DNA of 26,916 bases from Chara braunii (lineage: Eukaryota > Streptophyta > Charophyceae > Charales > Characeae). Every line of letters starts with the position of its first letter. The stretch's first letter is position 1. A model generated the notes under the pieces. The model was not told where the DNA came from. It was given only the letters and a program-made list of their open reading frames with translations, and searched no databases. Below are positions 8,947-18,770 of this stretch, one piece after another. The stretch covers positions 3,355,062 through 3,381,977 of the forward strand of contig BFEA01000043.1 of assembly GCA_003427395.1 (NCBI GenBank), read 5' to 3'. The translations under genes and the position numbers were made by a program.

Positions 8947-10184
8947 TGGCTCGTGATCGCCACTTACCTGGCACCGGCGACATTGTTACTTGGCGCGCTG
9001 ACGATGCTTCATGTACAGTAAGGATACTTTGACGCTGGTTTGATTAAGCAGGGCCCAGGTAGAGGGGCCGGCCGCTGGAAGGCTGTGGCGACAGCGTGGG
9101 AGCTGTGGCGACAGCAGATGTATGTATGATGATGAGAGTATGCTGACGTGGCACTGCACTGCGTTGTGGGTGGTACCGAGGCTATTGACCGGTCATCGAA
9201 ATGCACGTCGGCCCAATTGGTGAGAAATCTGTGGTTGGGGGCAGCTATCTCCAGGTATGTTGTTCCCATTCCTTATCTACCCTCTCAATCTCTTCTTACC
9301 GTGAGGAAGTGAGTCCAACTTGAGTGTCCTCTCTTTGGTGAGTCGTCCTGTGCACTCTACCTTGAGAGACGACATTCTTCCCGGTGGCGCATCTGGCAGG
9401 AGAGGGCGGTGCCTCTGAAGGGCCCTGGTCGAAGCACGGGTCACGGTCACCATGCCAACCCATGGGTAGTAGTACACGCAGGCCATGCTGCTTTGTCCAT
9501 TGAGGCGCTTTGCTGCGCTGATGGAAGGGGTGTGCGGACTGACCAGTCCTACGTAGACGCTCCCAGACCGTCTATAAACATTTCTGGTTGGGGTCTGAAC
9601 TGTCCACTGGCTGTGATCTTCGTCCTGATTGCGACGTTAAAGAATTCCTGAGGACTCTCGGGGGCTGTCCTTAAATTGCCTCTTGATCAGCCAGATAAGT
9701 CAGACGTAAGGCTCGTTGCATGCGAGGGTAAACAAAGGGCAGGACTGGTCATAAGCATACTTCTTGAGCACAGGGGTGGGCGGTGGTTGCACACCTTAGA
9801 CACAGCCGCTTGATGATGCTCAGAGGTACGTCGGATACACGGGAAGGGGATTCCAATTGTGAACTCTACTATGCATCACTATCATATCCATTGTGCATAC
9901 ATCTGCGCTCAGTAGTCTATTTTTATTTTGATTAGTTGGTTGACAGATTGCTGACACCTAACAGACAGCCTAGAGTAGGACTGCAATCTACCATAGTCAG
10001 TTCTTCTCAAAGCTTCTGTGCATAACTAGACTACGTGTATGGCCTGTATAGGTGTTGTTGATATCACTTGAATAGTAGCCAAGGTGACTCGCTGGGTAAT
10101 TATTTATTTATTTTAGCACCAGTCAGACGTATGTTGCGGTAGGTCCCAGAGAGGACTCTAGTGCAGACAGCGTCTGCCTAGCCG
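8947..10184 (+). other. Untranslated leader of the plus-strand retrotransposon
   Basis: This 1.2-kb stretch lies between the PBS-like site and the first gag-frame codons. No frame codes for a recognisable domain and no internal repeat stands out. Long leaders of this kind are common in plant LTR elements. Confidence 0.5.
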
Positions 10185-11837
10185 ATGAGTGGATCAGCCG
10201 GGGATGAAGGTACAACTGACGCTAGGAGGTTAACAAGGCTAACATCGCTTAGAATCCCTAGTGTTCCAGGCCCTACAACCGGGAGAAGAGAGAAGACCAA
10301 GGGCCGAAGCTAGGGCCCGTAGTCTTGAGGCTGCAAGAGAAGCAGCAGCAGCTAGCGGGTTAGCAATGGCTACCGCTTCAGCAACGTCTGCAGCAACCTC
10401 TGGTCAGGGCATGCCGTCCAACTCGACCAGCTCGTAGTCAGTCTCCAATACGTCAGGTGCCGGCGCAAGTCAGACGGCGGGTGTGCAGTCCAGCCTGCCG
10501 CCTCTTCTTATAAGGGAGCAGATGGAGCTCCAGCAGGTAGAGAGTATCCGCCTGAGGTTAGAAGAGGGACGCAAACAGGCTACTAAGAAAGAAAAAGAAA
10601 TTAGAGAGAGAAGAGCCAGACTAGAGAGTAGGGAGGCAGACCTAGCTGCACTATAGGGTTTAGATGACGCGGCCCTTTACTCTACAGGAAAGATTCTAAA
10701 GGCAAGTGTCCTGTCCATGCAGGCGTACATGGAGAGCAAAATGGATGCCATGCAGGATACCCTGGACCAGATTTTGCAGGCCCTACAAAGGCCTGGGATC
10801 CGAACAGCAGCTTTGCCATCACTTCCATTATCAGCGATGACAGGCCCCTATGCCGCTCAGTCTGGACAACAACCAAGCGGTACATCAGCAGCAGCTCCAT
10901 CTCAAACTGTTGCTTCTTCATCTTCTGGTCCAGCTACGAGAGCTACACCACAGTCGCCACCTGTCCGGCCAGCGGGACAGCAATTACCTTGGCACCCCAA
11001 GACCCCCCTCAAACCACCTCCAACCTTCTCCTCTCTCGACACGTGGTTGAGAACAGTGACAGTGTGGGTGAGGGCAAAGAGGATATTGGTAGAGGAGGAA
11101 GTGATTACTGCTGCATCCTACTTAGAGGGTTCAACAGCTCATTGGCTAAATGGATTGGTAGCTTCAAAGGGTTTCGGCGGAAACATGGGTGATTGGGCCC
11201 AGACCCACACCCTAGAAAGCTTTATGGATTTAGTGGAGGCTCGATGGCACAACCCTCAGCAGGCGCAGATTGCCACTGATGGGTTATTTAAACTTGACTC
11301 TAGGAAGTACAAGTCGGTGCGAGAGCTCACCACGACCGTAGAACGTCTGATTGTCGTTCCAGGAGTGGAGTACAATCCACAGGTCTTATTGACCATGTTC
11401 TTGAGATGTCTTCCTACAGACATCAAGAACTTATTAGCCAGTGAGGCTCGTCGAGAGTATCACACCTTTGAGACATTCAGCAAGAAGGCCCTAGACTTAG
11501 AGGCTACGCTGGGTGGTGCTCAAACCCCCACTACGGACGGAAAAAAGAAGAAGACTCCACAGGAATAGAAGAAGAAGGGTAGTCAATTGATGATGGTTGA
11601 TTCCGAAGGGAATCAAACTGAGATCGATGATGTTTCTGAACTTGTGGAGGGTTCAGAGTTAGACGGCAAGGAGAGTGCTGACGGCAGCAACCTCACCGCC
11701 GTAGTTAAGACTAAGGCAGGTGGCCACGGCAAGGGCCGTCAACAGAGGAGTCAGGGGCAAGCCGCCAACCCAAACAAAATAGCTGCTTGGGTGAGGGCCG
11801 GTTTGGATCAGGAAGTGTGGCGAGACCGTTGGTCGCG
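10185..11837 (+). pseudogene. Decayed gag gene of the plus-strand LTR element
   Basis: The likely start is the ATG at 10185. A one-base insertion in the GGG run at 10301-10303 must be bypassed to enter the main frame. That frame then runs to 11837 with three in-frame stops, at 10435, 10654 and 11566, all TAG. The product has an Ala/Ser-rich N terminus, then a charged coiled-coil-like stretch (about 10500-10650). The gag core follows (LDTWLRTVTVWVRAK, AHWLNGLVASKG, TLESFMDLVEARWHNPQ, VERLIVVPGVEYNPQ) and a basic tail (KKKKTPQE, GHGKGRQQRSQGQ). It ends at VWRDR, the point where the minus-strand relative at 16350-17861 continues into its zinc knuckle. Gag would form the particle that packages element RNA. 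This copy cannot make an intact protein. Confidence 0.85.
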
Positions 11838-12540
11838 TGTAGTCTCGGGCCTAGGCGCAAGGTCTGACGCCCAACCGGAAGCTACTGGAAGCTTCCAGCC
11901 AGGCCACATGCAACATCCATGAGGCTGCCACTTCCATAAAAGAAGTGAGGCAGCCCAGCCCAGCCCAGGCATTCTGGCCAGTGTTGCCAATGCGGGAATG
12001 CTGCTGCACTTCTGCTTGATGTTGCGCTGCTGCCCAGGGCGCTGACGGGGCGCTTAGTGGTGAAGTGGGGTGCTGCAGGGCAGCGGGGCGCAGGCAGCCA
12101 TAGTCGGGCTGCTTGGCGCCAGGGGGTACAGCGGGTGATCGGGTGGTCTTCAGGGAAGGAGGCGAGCGTGGGGTAATCAAGGTTTGATTGAGGGTGACGA
12201 GATACGTACCTGGTGCATGAAGAGAGGTCGGGTATGGAATTGACAGTCATGTACATTGGTCTTCGAGAGTCGAAGTGAGCCTGTTGCGTGAACCAGTTGT
12301 AGGTAGGATAGTCGGGCAGAGTAGGTTGGGCGCTGGGCGCCAGACAGAGAGGAGCGACTTTGGATATTGTGTTGGTGTGGCCTACGGGCTTGAACATTGG
12401 CTCATTACTTCATTGTATTGCTCTATATGGATGGTTTTTCGGTGCATTTTGTACTCTCTGCTTGGATACGACTACCTGGACATCTGTGTGATTTCGCAAC
12501 ATTGGTTTTCTGTATATCGTTCACACTCATATTCCTTGCA
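11838..12540 (+). repeat. Right LTR (copy B), probably 5' truncated
   Basis: Runs from 'tgtagtctcgggcc' to '...attccttgca' and aligns with 8297-8931. It begins directly after gag codons, with no polypurine tract. If the full LTR starts where copies A and D suggest, B lacks its first ~300 bp, and the gag-LTR junction is a deletion breakpoint rather than a true LTR start. It carries a 34-bp stretch near its 3' end absent from A, plus small indels elsewhere. Confidence 0.75.
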
Positions 12541-12735
12541 GTACATAATGGGGGAGAGAAAAATAATAATAATAATAAAATATATATATATATATACAGG
12601 GTTGCCAGGCCGAACGTACGGAGGCCCGAGCGTTCGGGTCCCCGTACGGGGCCCGAACTTGAAGGGGTTAGGACCCCACAAAAAATTATTATTTGGCACC
12701 TAAATATTATTATTTTTTTCTGAATTTTTCTTTGT
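12541..12735. repeat. AAT and TA microsatellites followed by a GC-rich hairpin
   Basis: (AAT)n occupies about 12561-12580 and (TA)n about 12580-12596. At 12616-12647 'gtacggaggcccga' pairs with 'ttcgggtccccgtac' around a three-base loop, making a strong stem. The GC-rich patch is sharply set off from the AT-rich sequence on both sides and may be one end of an unrecognised element. Confidence 0.6.
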
Positions 12736-12739
12736 GAGT

Positions 12740-13065
12740 TCTGTGTGATGTAAGGTATCTCCCTCTTAATTTTGAAGCCATTCTGTTCAGCCAAAAAAAA
12801 AGAAAAATCGGCAAAGATGGTGGTGTCAAAACTTGCTTGCCCACTCACTAATGTTTTTTTCTCTTTTCACTTTTTGTTTTTCCGAAATAAATTATTTCGG
12901 GGCATGAAAAGAAAGTATTATTTTTTCAAACTTTGCTTGTAGATTCTCTATTATGTAAGATACACATATACAAAATTTCATGGCATTTGTCACAGCCAAA
13001 AAAAAATGAAAAATCGCCAAAGATGGCGGTGTCAAAAACGTGCTCGCCCAGTCAATAATTTCATT
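12740..13065. repeat. Imperfect direct repeat, ~110-bp units 205 bp apart
   Basis: 'cagccaaaaaaaaagaaaaatcg' followed by 'gcaaagatggtggtgtcaaaa' starts at 12788. It recurs at 12993 as 'cagccaaaaaaaaatgaaaa' with 'gccaaagatggcggtgtc'. Similarity extends about 45 bp upstream of each (the 'atgtaaggtatc/atgtaagatac' blocks). There is no coding potential; the region is strongly AT-rich. Confidence 0.75.
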
Positions 13066-13119
13066 TTCGTTTTATTTTTTCTAATTTTTATTATTATTAT
13101 TTATTTTTAGTATTTGATT

Positions 13120-13190
13120 TTTATTAAAATTTGGTAAAGACTTTGGATGTAACGTTGAGGCAAATGTTGTTTAGTTTATTCTTCTGCGCA
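13120..13190 (+). repeat. Dispersed repeat shared with 20661-20735
   Basis: 'aaatttggtaaagactttggatg', then 'gaggcaaatgttgttta' and 'ttcttctgc', is matched at 20668-20735 by 'aaatttggtgaagaatttcgatg', then 'gaggcaaaagttgttcga' and 'attttctgc'. The second copy lies inside the TIR element at 20553-20840, so this region may be a decayed relative of that element. Confidence 0.65.
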
Positions 13191-13260
13191 GGCGAAAAAA
13201 AGCAAAACAAGGAAAGGGAAAGAAGTAAGGAAGGAAAGCCCCACCCATTCATCACCTCTT

Positions 13261-13350
13261 ACGTACAAGGCCAGCCAGGTGGATGACAGGTTGAGCGCTG
13301 GCTGCCCCCATCCCCGTGTGTCACAAGGACCCACTTGCACGCAGCCAAAA
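13261..13350 (+). repeat. Diverged third copy of the 182-bp unit core
   Basis: 'acgtacaaggccagccaggtgg', 'ggttgagcgctggctgccc', 'ccatccccgtgtg' and 'cccacttgcacgc' appear in the same order as in 7539-7630 and 7721-7812. The TATA box is not kept. From 13350 to 13600 the sequence is purine-rich then T-rich, with no gene. Confidence 0.7.
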
Positions 13351-13602
13351 GGCAAAGAGGTAAAGAAAAGGAGGAGGAAACCAGACCTCACAGAGGCAAG
13401 AGAAAGAGAAAGGTCAAAGAAAAGACAAAGGAAGAAAGCAAATGACACATCCCACAGATAAACCAATTGCCACTGTCACTACAAAGTTCAACATTTTTTT
13501 TTTTTTTCCTTGTTTTCTTTTTTCTTTTCTCCATAAATTTGTACTTTTTCTCTTTCTTTCTTTTATCTGTCTACAATTAGTGTTGCTCCTAATCGCTTAA
13601 TT

Positions 13603-13818
13603 CTATTGTCCAGTCAGGAAGAGGAGGCCCCCCCGCCGGCAGATAGGACAGGCACGCTGAGGATGACGTGGATGTTCACAAGGATACCCAAGGAGAGCTA
13701 CTTCAGCACAACATTCAGCTGGACGGCTAGCACGGACCATCCCATCAAAACAGTCTTGACAAAGGACATGCTGTCCACATGTCAAAAAAACAGCAGGACG
13801 TTCATCACAGTGGCATCA
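13603..13818 (-). pseudogene. C3HC4 RING-finger fragment with first zinc cysteine mutated to a stop
   Basis: Reading minus from 13818 the frame is stop-C-H-C, then nine residues, CGQHVLCQDC, 33 residues, CPIC. This is the RING spacing C-x2-C-x9-C-x2-H-x2-C-x2-C-x33-C-x2-C, provided the TGA at 13816-13818 is read as the first Cys (TGA is one base from TGC or TGT). The frame stays open upstream of that TGA to 14070 and closes at 13603 after a short Gly/Leu tail. RING domains bind two zinc ions and recruit E2 enzymes for ubiquitin transfer. The order CDE-P---L-CGQHVLC resembles real plant RING proteins, so I read this as a decayed gene or captured exon. Splicing cannot easily remove the stop, because no AG lies between it and the next cysteine. 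I cannot identify the parent gene. Confidence 0.6.
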
Positions 13819-14576
13819 TGCAGTCTTGGTAGCGTCCTTGAGCACAAAAGGGACAGCGAATACCTGGGTGATAGGGACGTGTACAATGAGGAAATGTTGG
13901 ACACCCTTCGGCACAGACGGTGGCGGCTGCAATAGATTGATAATGATGATGGCATAGGTGATGAATTCCGCAGCCAAGACGCACCGCGTCCNTGTCCCGA
14001 CAGGTGTCACACGAGAGTCAATCAATAATCCAGAATAAAGTATGATTTGGTAATGCACACATAAATTCATTTATGCTGAAAATAGCCGGAATCATTGTCC
14101 CACCATCCCACAGTTCCCACTGGGCAGCTGCACGAATGAGTACCCTATAATGCCCGGGTACGAATGAGTGCCCTATAATGCCCGGGTCTGTGCAAAATAC
14201 AGGCAGAAATATGAGGATGGTCATTATATATCGTCACAAACAGATCGTGGTATATATATATTAGCCTGTCAGGAAGTGCCGTTAGAAAGACGGTTTATAC
14301 CCAACTTTGGATCAGTGATCTGCCAATGGGATTTCGGTAACATCAGTGTTGTCGGTCAATGCCCAACCTGGATTATGTGAGTCGGCCTTCCACGCCCGAG
14401 GGGGAGTAGCTTCAGTGATGATCTCATAGGTGATTTGGCCTTGCTGCTCTTTACTTGTTTTGATGGTGACCTCCTCGCGTTCGATGTTGTGGGGAAAAAA
14501 AGGAAGAAGGGCAGTACCTGTTATAGTCTAACACTAGATCAGGTAGGACATGATGTCAAATCTTACTTTATCAAAG
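13819..14576. other. Unassigned stretch with a 28-bp tandem duplication
   Basis: The frame feeding the RING fragment is open on the minus strand to 14070 but has no recognised domain, and a single N lies at 13992. At 14132-14187 'cgaatgagtaccctataatg' and 'cgaatgagtgccctataatg', each followed by cccgggt, repeat with a 28-bp period. Nothing else is supported. Confidence 0.45.
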
Positions 14577-15501
14577 TGCAAGGAAAATGAGAGAGAGCGA
14601 AAAGACAGAAATCCAGAATGCAAAATCACATTGAAAGCCAGAAAGCCCAACGCTGTCCAGAACGCAGAAATGCGCTTATATTACACCAACGGAGAACCAA
14701 AGCACCGAATCCGAATGTCGATGAGAGCATAGTCTCGCCACCACCAACATATGTATCCAGAGCCCTTCCTCCTTAATTGGCACTCAGCGCCCAGACTACA
14801 TTCACACAGCTACTACCAGCCTACAAATTGACAATGCAACCTGTTGGCGTCAGCAGCAACAACCGAAGAACATGAAGATGCCGGCCCATGCAGACTATCA
14901 CCAAGACCAGGTATGTGCCCTCATGTCATCATCCTCATCTCTCTCTCTCTCTTTCTTCCTTGTCTTTCACCCACGTCTTCTTCCCAGACACGAAGACCAC
15001 CACCACCTCCACTGGCTGTCCAAGCCAAGCCCTGGCTATGTAGGCCTGGCTATGGCGCTGCCCTCAGCAGCGCCCTGCCTTCTTCCAGCGCCTGCGCGCA
15101 CTGCATGGCAACTAGCGATAGCACACAACGCACAGACCGCGAGCGCTTGCTCAAGCAGCGTTGCCGCATGCACTGCCTAGTGCCCGAATGTCCCCACCAG
15201 TGGCAAGCTCTTTCCTTTATGGAAAAGTGCTCGCCCGGTCTGCTGCCTGGCTGGGCCTCGTGTATTTCCAGTAGCTTCCGATCGGGCCAAAGTGTCTGTG
15301 CCCAGACCCATTCAGACAGTGGCCTAGGACCGAATTGAGGTTCTCCCTGCTTTGCCTGTGCTGCTGGAAGAGCCTAGAAGGCTCACAAATTATTTTTGAT
15401 TCTCACGAGTACGGAGGATGTAACCAACTGGTGCACGGCGACTGTCTGGCGCCCACCAAACTTTGCCAAAATTGACCAACTCAAGCCATTGTTGAAATTC
15501 A
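14577..15501 (-). repeat. LTR copy D, 3' LTR of the minus-strand element
   Basis: On the minus strand it starts TGAATTTC at 15501, after a purine-rich 'aagtgaaggcgggccc', and ends ...ccttgca at 14577. Its plus-strand sequence matches the reverse complement of copies A and C. Matched blocks include 'gcaaggaaaatgag', 'caaaatcacattgaaagccagaaag', 'gaagaccacc' and 'ttccagtagcttccg'. Its orientation relative to the minus-strand gag-protease remnant is that of a 3' LTR. A (TC)n tract lies near 14940-14955. Open plus-strand frames across it are antisense artefacts. Confidence 0.7.
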
Positions 15502-15651
15502 GGGGCCCGCCTTCACTTAGGGCGGGCTCATGCTTGTTGAAAGGGACCTACAGGGGCATGCCGAGGAGGTAACTCCGTAACAAGGTCTCGTTGAAGATCC
15601 ATGCCCACATGGGGGTTCCAACAGGCTCTGCTTGGGCCCCTCAGCCTGGTC
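15502..15651 (-). other. Non-coding tail between protease remnant and 3' LTR
   Basis: Only 150 bp separate the protease frame from LTR copy D, so reverse transcriptase, RNase H and integrase are missing. A 'gccctaagtgaagg' word occurs both inside the protease frame (about 15690-15710) and at the LTR boundary (about 15510-15530). The pol deletion may therefore have occurred between these two short repeats. Confidence 0.5.
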
Positions 15652-16503
15652 TCATAGCCCTATAAACAGGCATTGGCACATATTTGCAGGTCCACCTTCA
15701 CTTAGGGCGGGCACGACACTCTCATACACTACCAAGGGACTAAATCCTCGCATATCCTTCGACCTCTGGGTTATGGGCAACTTGTGAATCATCACCTTTC
15801 TATCCCAGTCAAATTGAGGTTGAGCAACCTCGAGGTAGTACATGCCTAACAACATATCGAATGGCAGTTNGTCGCTGACAAGGAACGAGATTTTATGTCT
15901 CAGTTCCCCTCCTCCATAGGAGAAGGTGCAGACTACGTCCTTGACATAGTCTTGGACAACCATGCTATGCTTGTTGGCTAGCATAGATGCTACAGATCTG
16001 CTCAGCCGCTGCACTTGGTCCCCTAAGCGCAGTCTGTCCACACAAGCACGACTGATGAAATTCCGTGTAGAGCCTATGTTTGCGAAGGCGCCTACTTTGC
16101 GGCCACCTATATCAACTTCTACCACGAAATGTTCACCCCTAGGACCTTTGCTGATCATCGCCCAAGAGTCTCTGGGTTCCTTCCCTGACCACTGTAACTC
16201 TTCTAGGGACTCAGACACATCTCTCGAACACAGCATCGGTGGGTCTGAATGTGTCTGCGGGGAGATGAGTGGGTCACTAGCCTTGGCCAACGCCTGAAGT
16301 GGTGAAGGCAACGTTACCACTTCAGCACGAGTAAGAGCGGCTAACACTCCTACTGGCCTGAGGTGTTTCCCTGCAAAGTGCTCACAAAAGCACCACCAGG
16401 GTTCGAAGATAAGCCCACCACCGTTGGAGAGGCTACCTTCTTGGTGACCTTTTTGCCTCGGCATGTCATGGAAGTGTAGCCATAGTTGCCACAGTTCAGA
16501 CAA
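15652..16503 (-). pseudogene. Retroviral-type aspartic protease remnant with inactive catalytic site
   Basis: The domain runs from EHFVVEVDIGGRKVGAF through FISRACVDRLRLG to LPFDMLLGMYYL and QFDWDRKVM. The order is that of LTR-retrotransposon proteases: active-site loop, flap region, then the hydrophobic LLG strand. The active-site triad, normally D-[TS]-G, reads N-I-G, because the codon at 16078-16080 is AAC where GAC/GAT is expected. Aspartic proteases need that Asp, so this copy should be dead. The frame is -1 relative to the upstream gag frame and overlaps it over 16350-16503. I found no standard X-XXY-YYZ slip site there, so the shift may be mutational. One N lies at 15870. The frame ends soon after PALSEGGP, before any reverse transcriptase. 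Confidence 0.85.
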
Positions 16504-17861
16504 GTACCCCTAGCAACTCGGTCCCTCCATACCTCGTAGTCTAAACCAAGTTTTACCCATGCAGGTGTTCCTTGGTCACCCTGACCCTTGGACCGGCCTA
16601 CCTTCTGCTTCCCGGTCCCCCTAGCCTTTTCCTTGATTGGAGCTACGACTCCCCCATCCGAAGTCTCACTAGCCCCATCCTGCTCTGTGTCTTCCCCATA
16701 GTCAGGGAAGTCGTCAATCTCAGTCGCCTGACCATCATGGTCAACGGACATGAGATTGCCCTTCTTCCTCCAGTCTTGGGGAAGTTTCTTCTTCCTACCA
16801 TCTCTTGGCCCCTGATGAGCGGTCCCAAGCTTAGCCTCTATGTCTAAGGCTTTCTTGTTGAAAGTAGTGAAGTTATGTACGTCGATGTTGGCCTCGTCCA
16901 CCAGCTTGTTTTTGACGTCTATGGGCGGGACATCGCAGATAGGTTATGAGTACCTGTGGATTATAGCGTACACCAGGCACTACGATCAAACGTTCTACGG
17001 CGTCGGTGACTTCCCACACAATCCGGTACTGTTTGGAACCGAGACTGTTTATTGCGTCGGTGGCCTTCTGAGCCCCTTTAGGGTCATGCCACCTGTTGTA
17101 CATCGTCCGTACGAAGTCCTCTAATGTCTGGGCCTGGGCCAAGGCAGCATAGCCACTGAGACAGGTTGTTGCATGCTAACCTGAGCCTGTCCTGACGTTG
17201 TGGCTGTAGCTGCCGACGTCCTCAAAGGTACGGGAGAAGTACTATGGACCGGACCACTAACCGCTACTAAACCACCTGGAGGAAGCATGTCAAACATAGG
17301 TGAGAAAAAGGGCCCTGCCGGTGACTGCGTCACTAAGGGACCCGCAACCGAAGGGCAAGCTACATAATACAAAGGCTGCCTCATTACTGGTCGAGGAGCC
17401 TGCAGTGCAGCCAAAATTCGGTTCTGGCCGGCCACTAGTTTAGCCAGCACTTTCTGCTGGACAACCTGTGTTTCTGCCACGCAGACTAGTGAGCGACGCA
17501 GAGCTTGCATTGCAGGATCCAATGTTGACTCATCCAGTGCTTCTAGTCTCCCTAGCTCCTGCCTCCTAGTTACTAGTCTAGCCTTTCTTGTTATCCCTCT
17601 CTGGCTTCTCTCTGTTGCTTCTCTCAACTGCTGCTGCAGCTCATCATGAAGGGCTTTCGCTTGGAGGATCTCATAATCCTCCGGTGTGAGAGGATTCTGT
17701 TGGCTGACTTGCGACCTAACAGTCTGACTAATGGATCCCTGAGTAGCCCCCTGACTAACTCCTGACGAAGAGGCCTGGGACAAGGCCTGTGACATGCTAG
17801 CGTTGGTAGTCATTGAGGGCACTTGCAAGCTAGCGGCGGCGCTGCTGGAGAAGAGAATCAC
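16350..17861 (-). pseudogene. Gag remnant of the minus-strand LTR element
   Basis: Three pieces are seen. 17121-17861 gives the Ser/Gln-rich N terminus and a coiled-coil-like stretch (ALHDELQQQLREATERSQ). It jumps near 17140 into TLEDFVRTMYNRWHDPKGAQ, losing about 85 codons that the plus-strand copy keeps (from the PPTFSSLDTW region to GDWAQ). A one-base insertion near 16925-16932 shifts the frame again just after TYLRC. 16350-16901 then continues through NFTTFNKKALDIEAKLG, a Lys/Gly-rich segment, VWRDR and a zinc knuckle, CLNCGNYGYTSMTC. The knuckle has C-x2-C-x4-Y-x4-C: the usual His is Tyr (TAC at 16476-16478, one base from CAC). Gag zinc knuckles bind element RNA, and loss of the His should weaken zinc binding. 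Confidence 0.85.
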
Positions 17862-17869
17862 GGGCTGCT

Positions 17870-18412
17870 GCTTGCGCTAAGGCAAGGTGCTGCGGACGTG
17901 GGGTCGTGTAGGAGGAAGGGCACTGCTGAGGGCAGCGCCATAGCCCAGCTTCCATAGCTGACCGGGCTTGGACTACAGGAAGGCGCATGGGTGGTCTTCG
18001 GGTGTACAGCGGGAAGACGTGGGTGAAAGACGAGGAAGAACGCAGGGGGATGATGATGATGATGTGAGGGCACATACCTGGTATTGCCGATGGTCTGCAT
18101 TGGTCGACATCGTCAAGTACTTCGTTGGCTGCTGACATCAACAGTTGCATTGTCAATTCGTAGGCAGATAGTAGCTGTGTAAGGAGTAGGCTGGGCGCCG
18201 AGCTCCAAGTAGGGGGAAGGGCGTAGATACTTATGTTCGTGATGGCGAGAGCTATCTCTCATTGACATTCGGTTTTCAGTGTTAGGATTCTCCATTGGTT
18301 TTATACTGGTGCAATGCTGCTTTTTGGACACTGGGATACTTTCTGGCTTTCAATGTGATTATGCAATTTGGACTTCAAGTTTGTCATCTCGCTATTGCTC
18401 ATTTTCCTTGCA
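17870..18412 (+). repeat. LTR copy C, 5' truncated, inverted relative to the adjacent gag
   Basis: The plus strand matches LTR copy A from the middle ('gtggtcttcggg', 'gtacagcggg', 'gatgatgatgtgagggcac') to the end ('gctcattttccttgca', ending CA at 18411-18412). It abuts the 5' end of the minus-strand gag but points the opposite way, so it is not that element's 5' LTR. With copy D it forms inverted repeats around the gag-protease block. No PBS-like site follows it. Its own 5' ~300-400 bp are missing at the gag junction. Confidence 0.65.
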
Positions 18413-18770
18413 ATTTGTGAATCATCACCAGGATGATGTATTCAAAGGACGCTGGAACTGTTTTCCAGCAATGTGCTGGTCCCCACAAATAGATCGAAGC
18501 TGGTTATACTCCTAAATTAATAATAAATAAAAAAGGTTCTAGCTTCTGGTTAGCAAAGGTCCATGAGGATGCTGTTTTTTTTTTTCTTTTCAAATAGCCG
18601 GGTGTTGACGATTCCGTCTTTGGTAGAGCGTTCGTCTAAGCTGTACGGGAGGATTTTGCCCCCCTCCCTCAAGATAGGCTTCCAAGTACCCCTGAATGGC
18701 GTGGGGTTACAAGGGGGGGAGCATCAGCAGAGGGGGTCAAACTGCAGCAGCATCGGAGTAGTTCCAATGT

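Larger units (their letters stand above)
7990..12540 (+). mobile_element. LTR retrotransposon remnant, internally deleted (probably Ty3/Gypsy-like)
   Basis: Long direct repeats (8297-8931 and 11838-12540) flank a decayed gag gene in the same orientation. A PBS-like site follows the left repeat, and both repeats end in ...ccttgca. The interior stops in the middle of gag, just before the expected zinc knuckle, and passes directly into the right LTR. No protease, reverse transcriptase, integrase or polypurine tract remains at that junction. No matching target-site duplication is seen: 'tcaac' stands before 8297 and 'gtaca' after 12540. The element cannot be autonomous. Confidence 0.75.

Noticed and set aside
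13606-13935. Plus-strand 109-codon frame opposite the RING fragment
   Set aside because: The minus strand shows exact RING spacing; the plus-strand peptide matches no family and is probably its antisense shadow.
14844-15338. Plus-strand 164-codon frame, and its minus-strand counterpart at 17830-18156
   Set aside because: Both lie in LTR copies D and C; the similarity between them is LTR sequence, not a gene.
16350-16503. Programmed -1 frameshift between gag and protease
   Set aside because: The frame relation is right (-1), but no X-XXY-YYZ slip site is visible in the overlap, and the element is already broken by other frameshifts.
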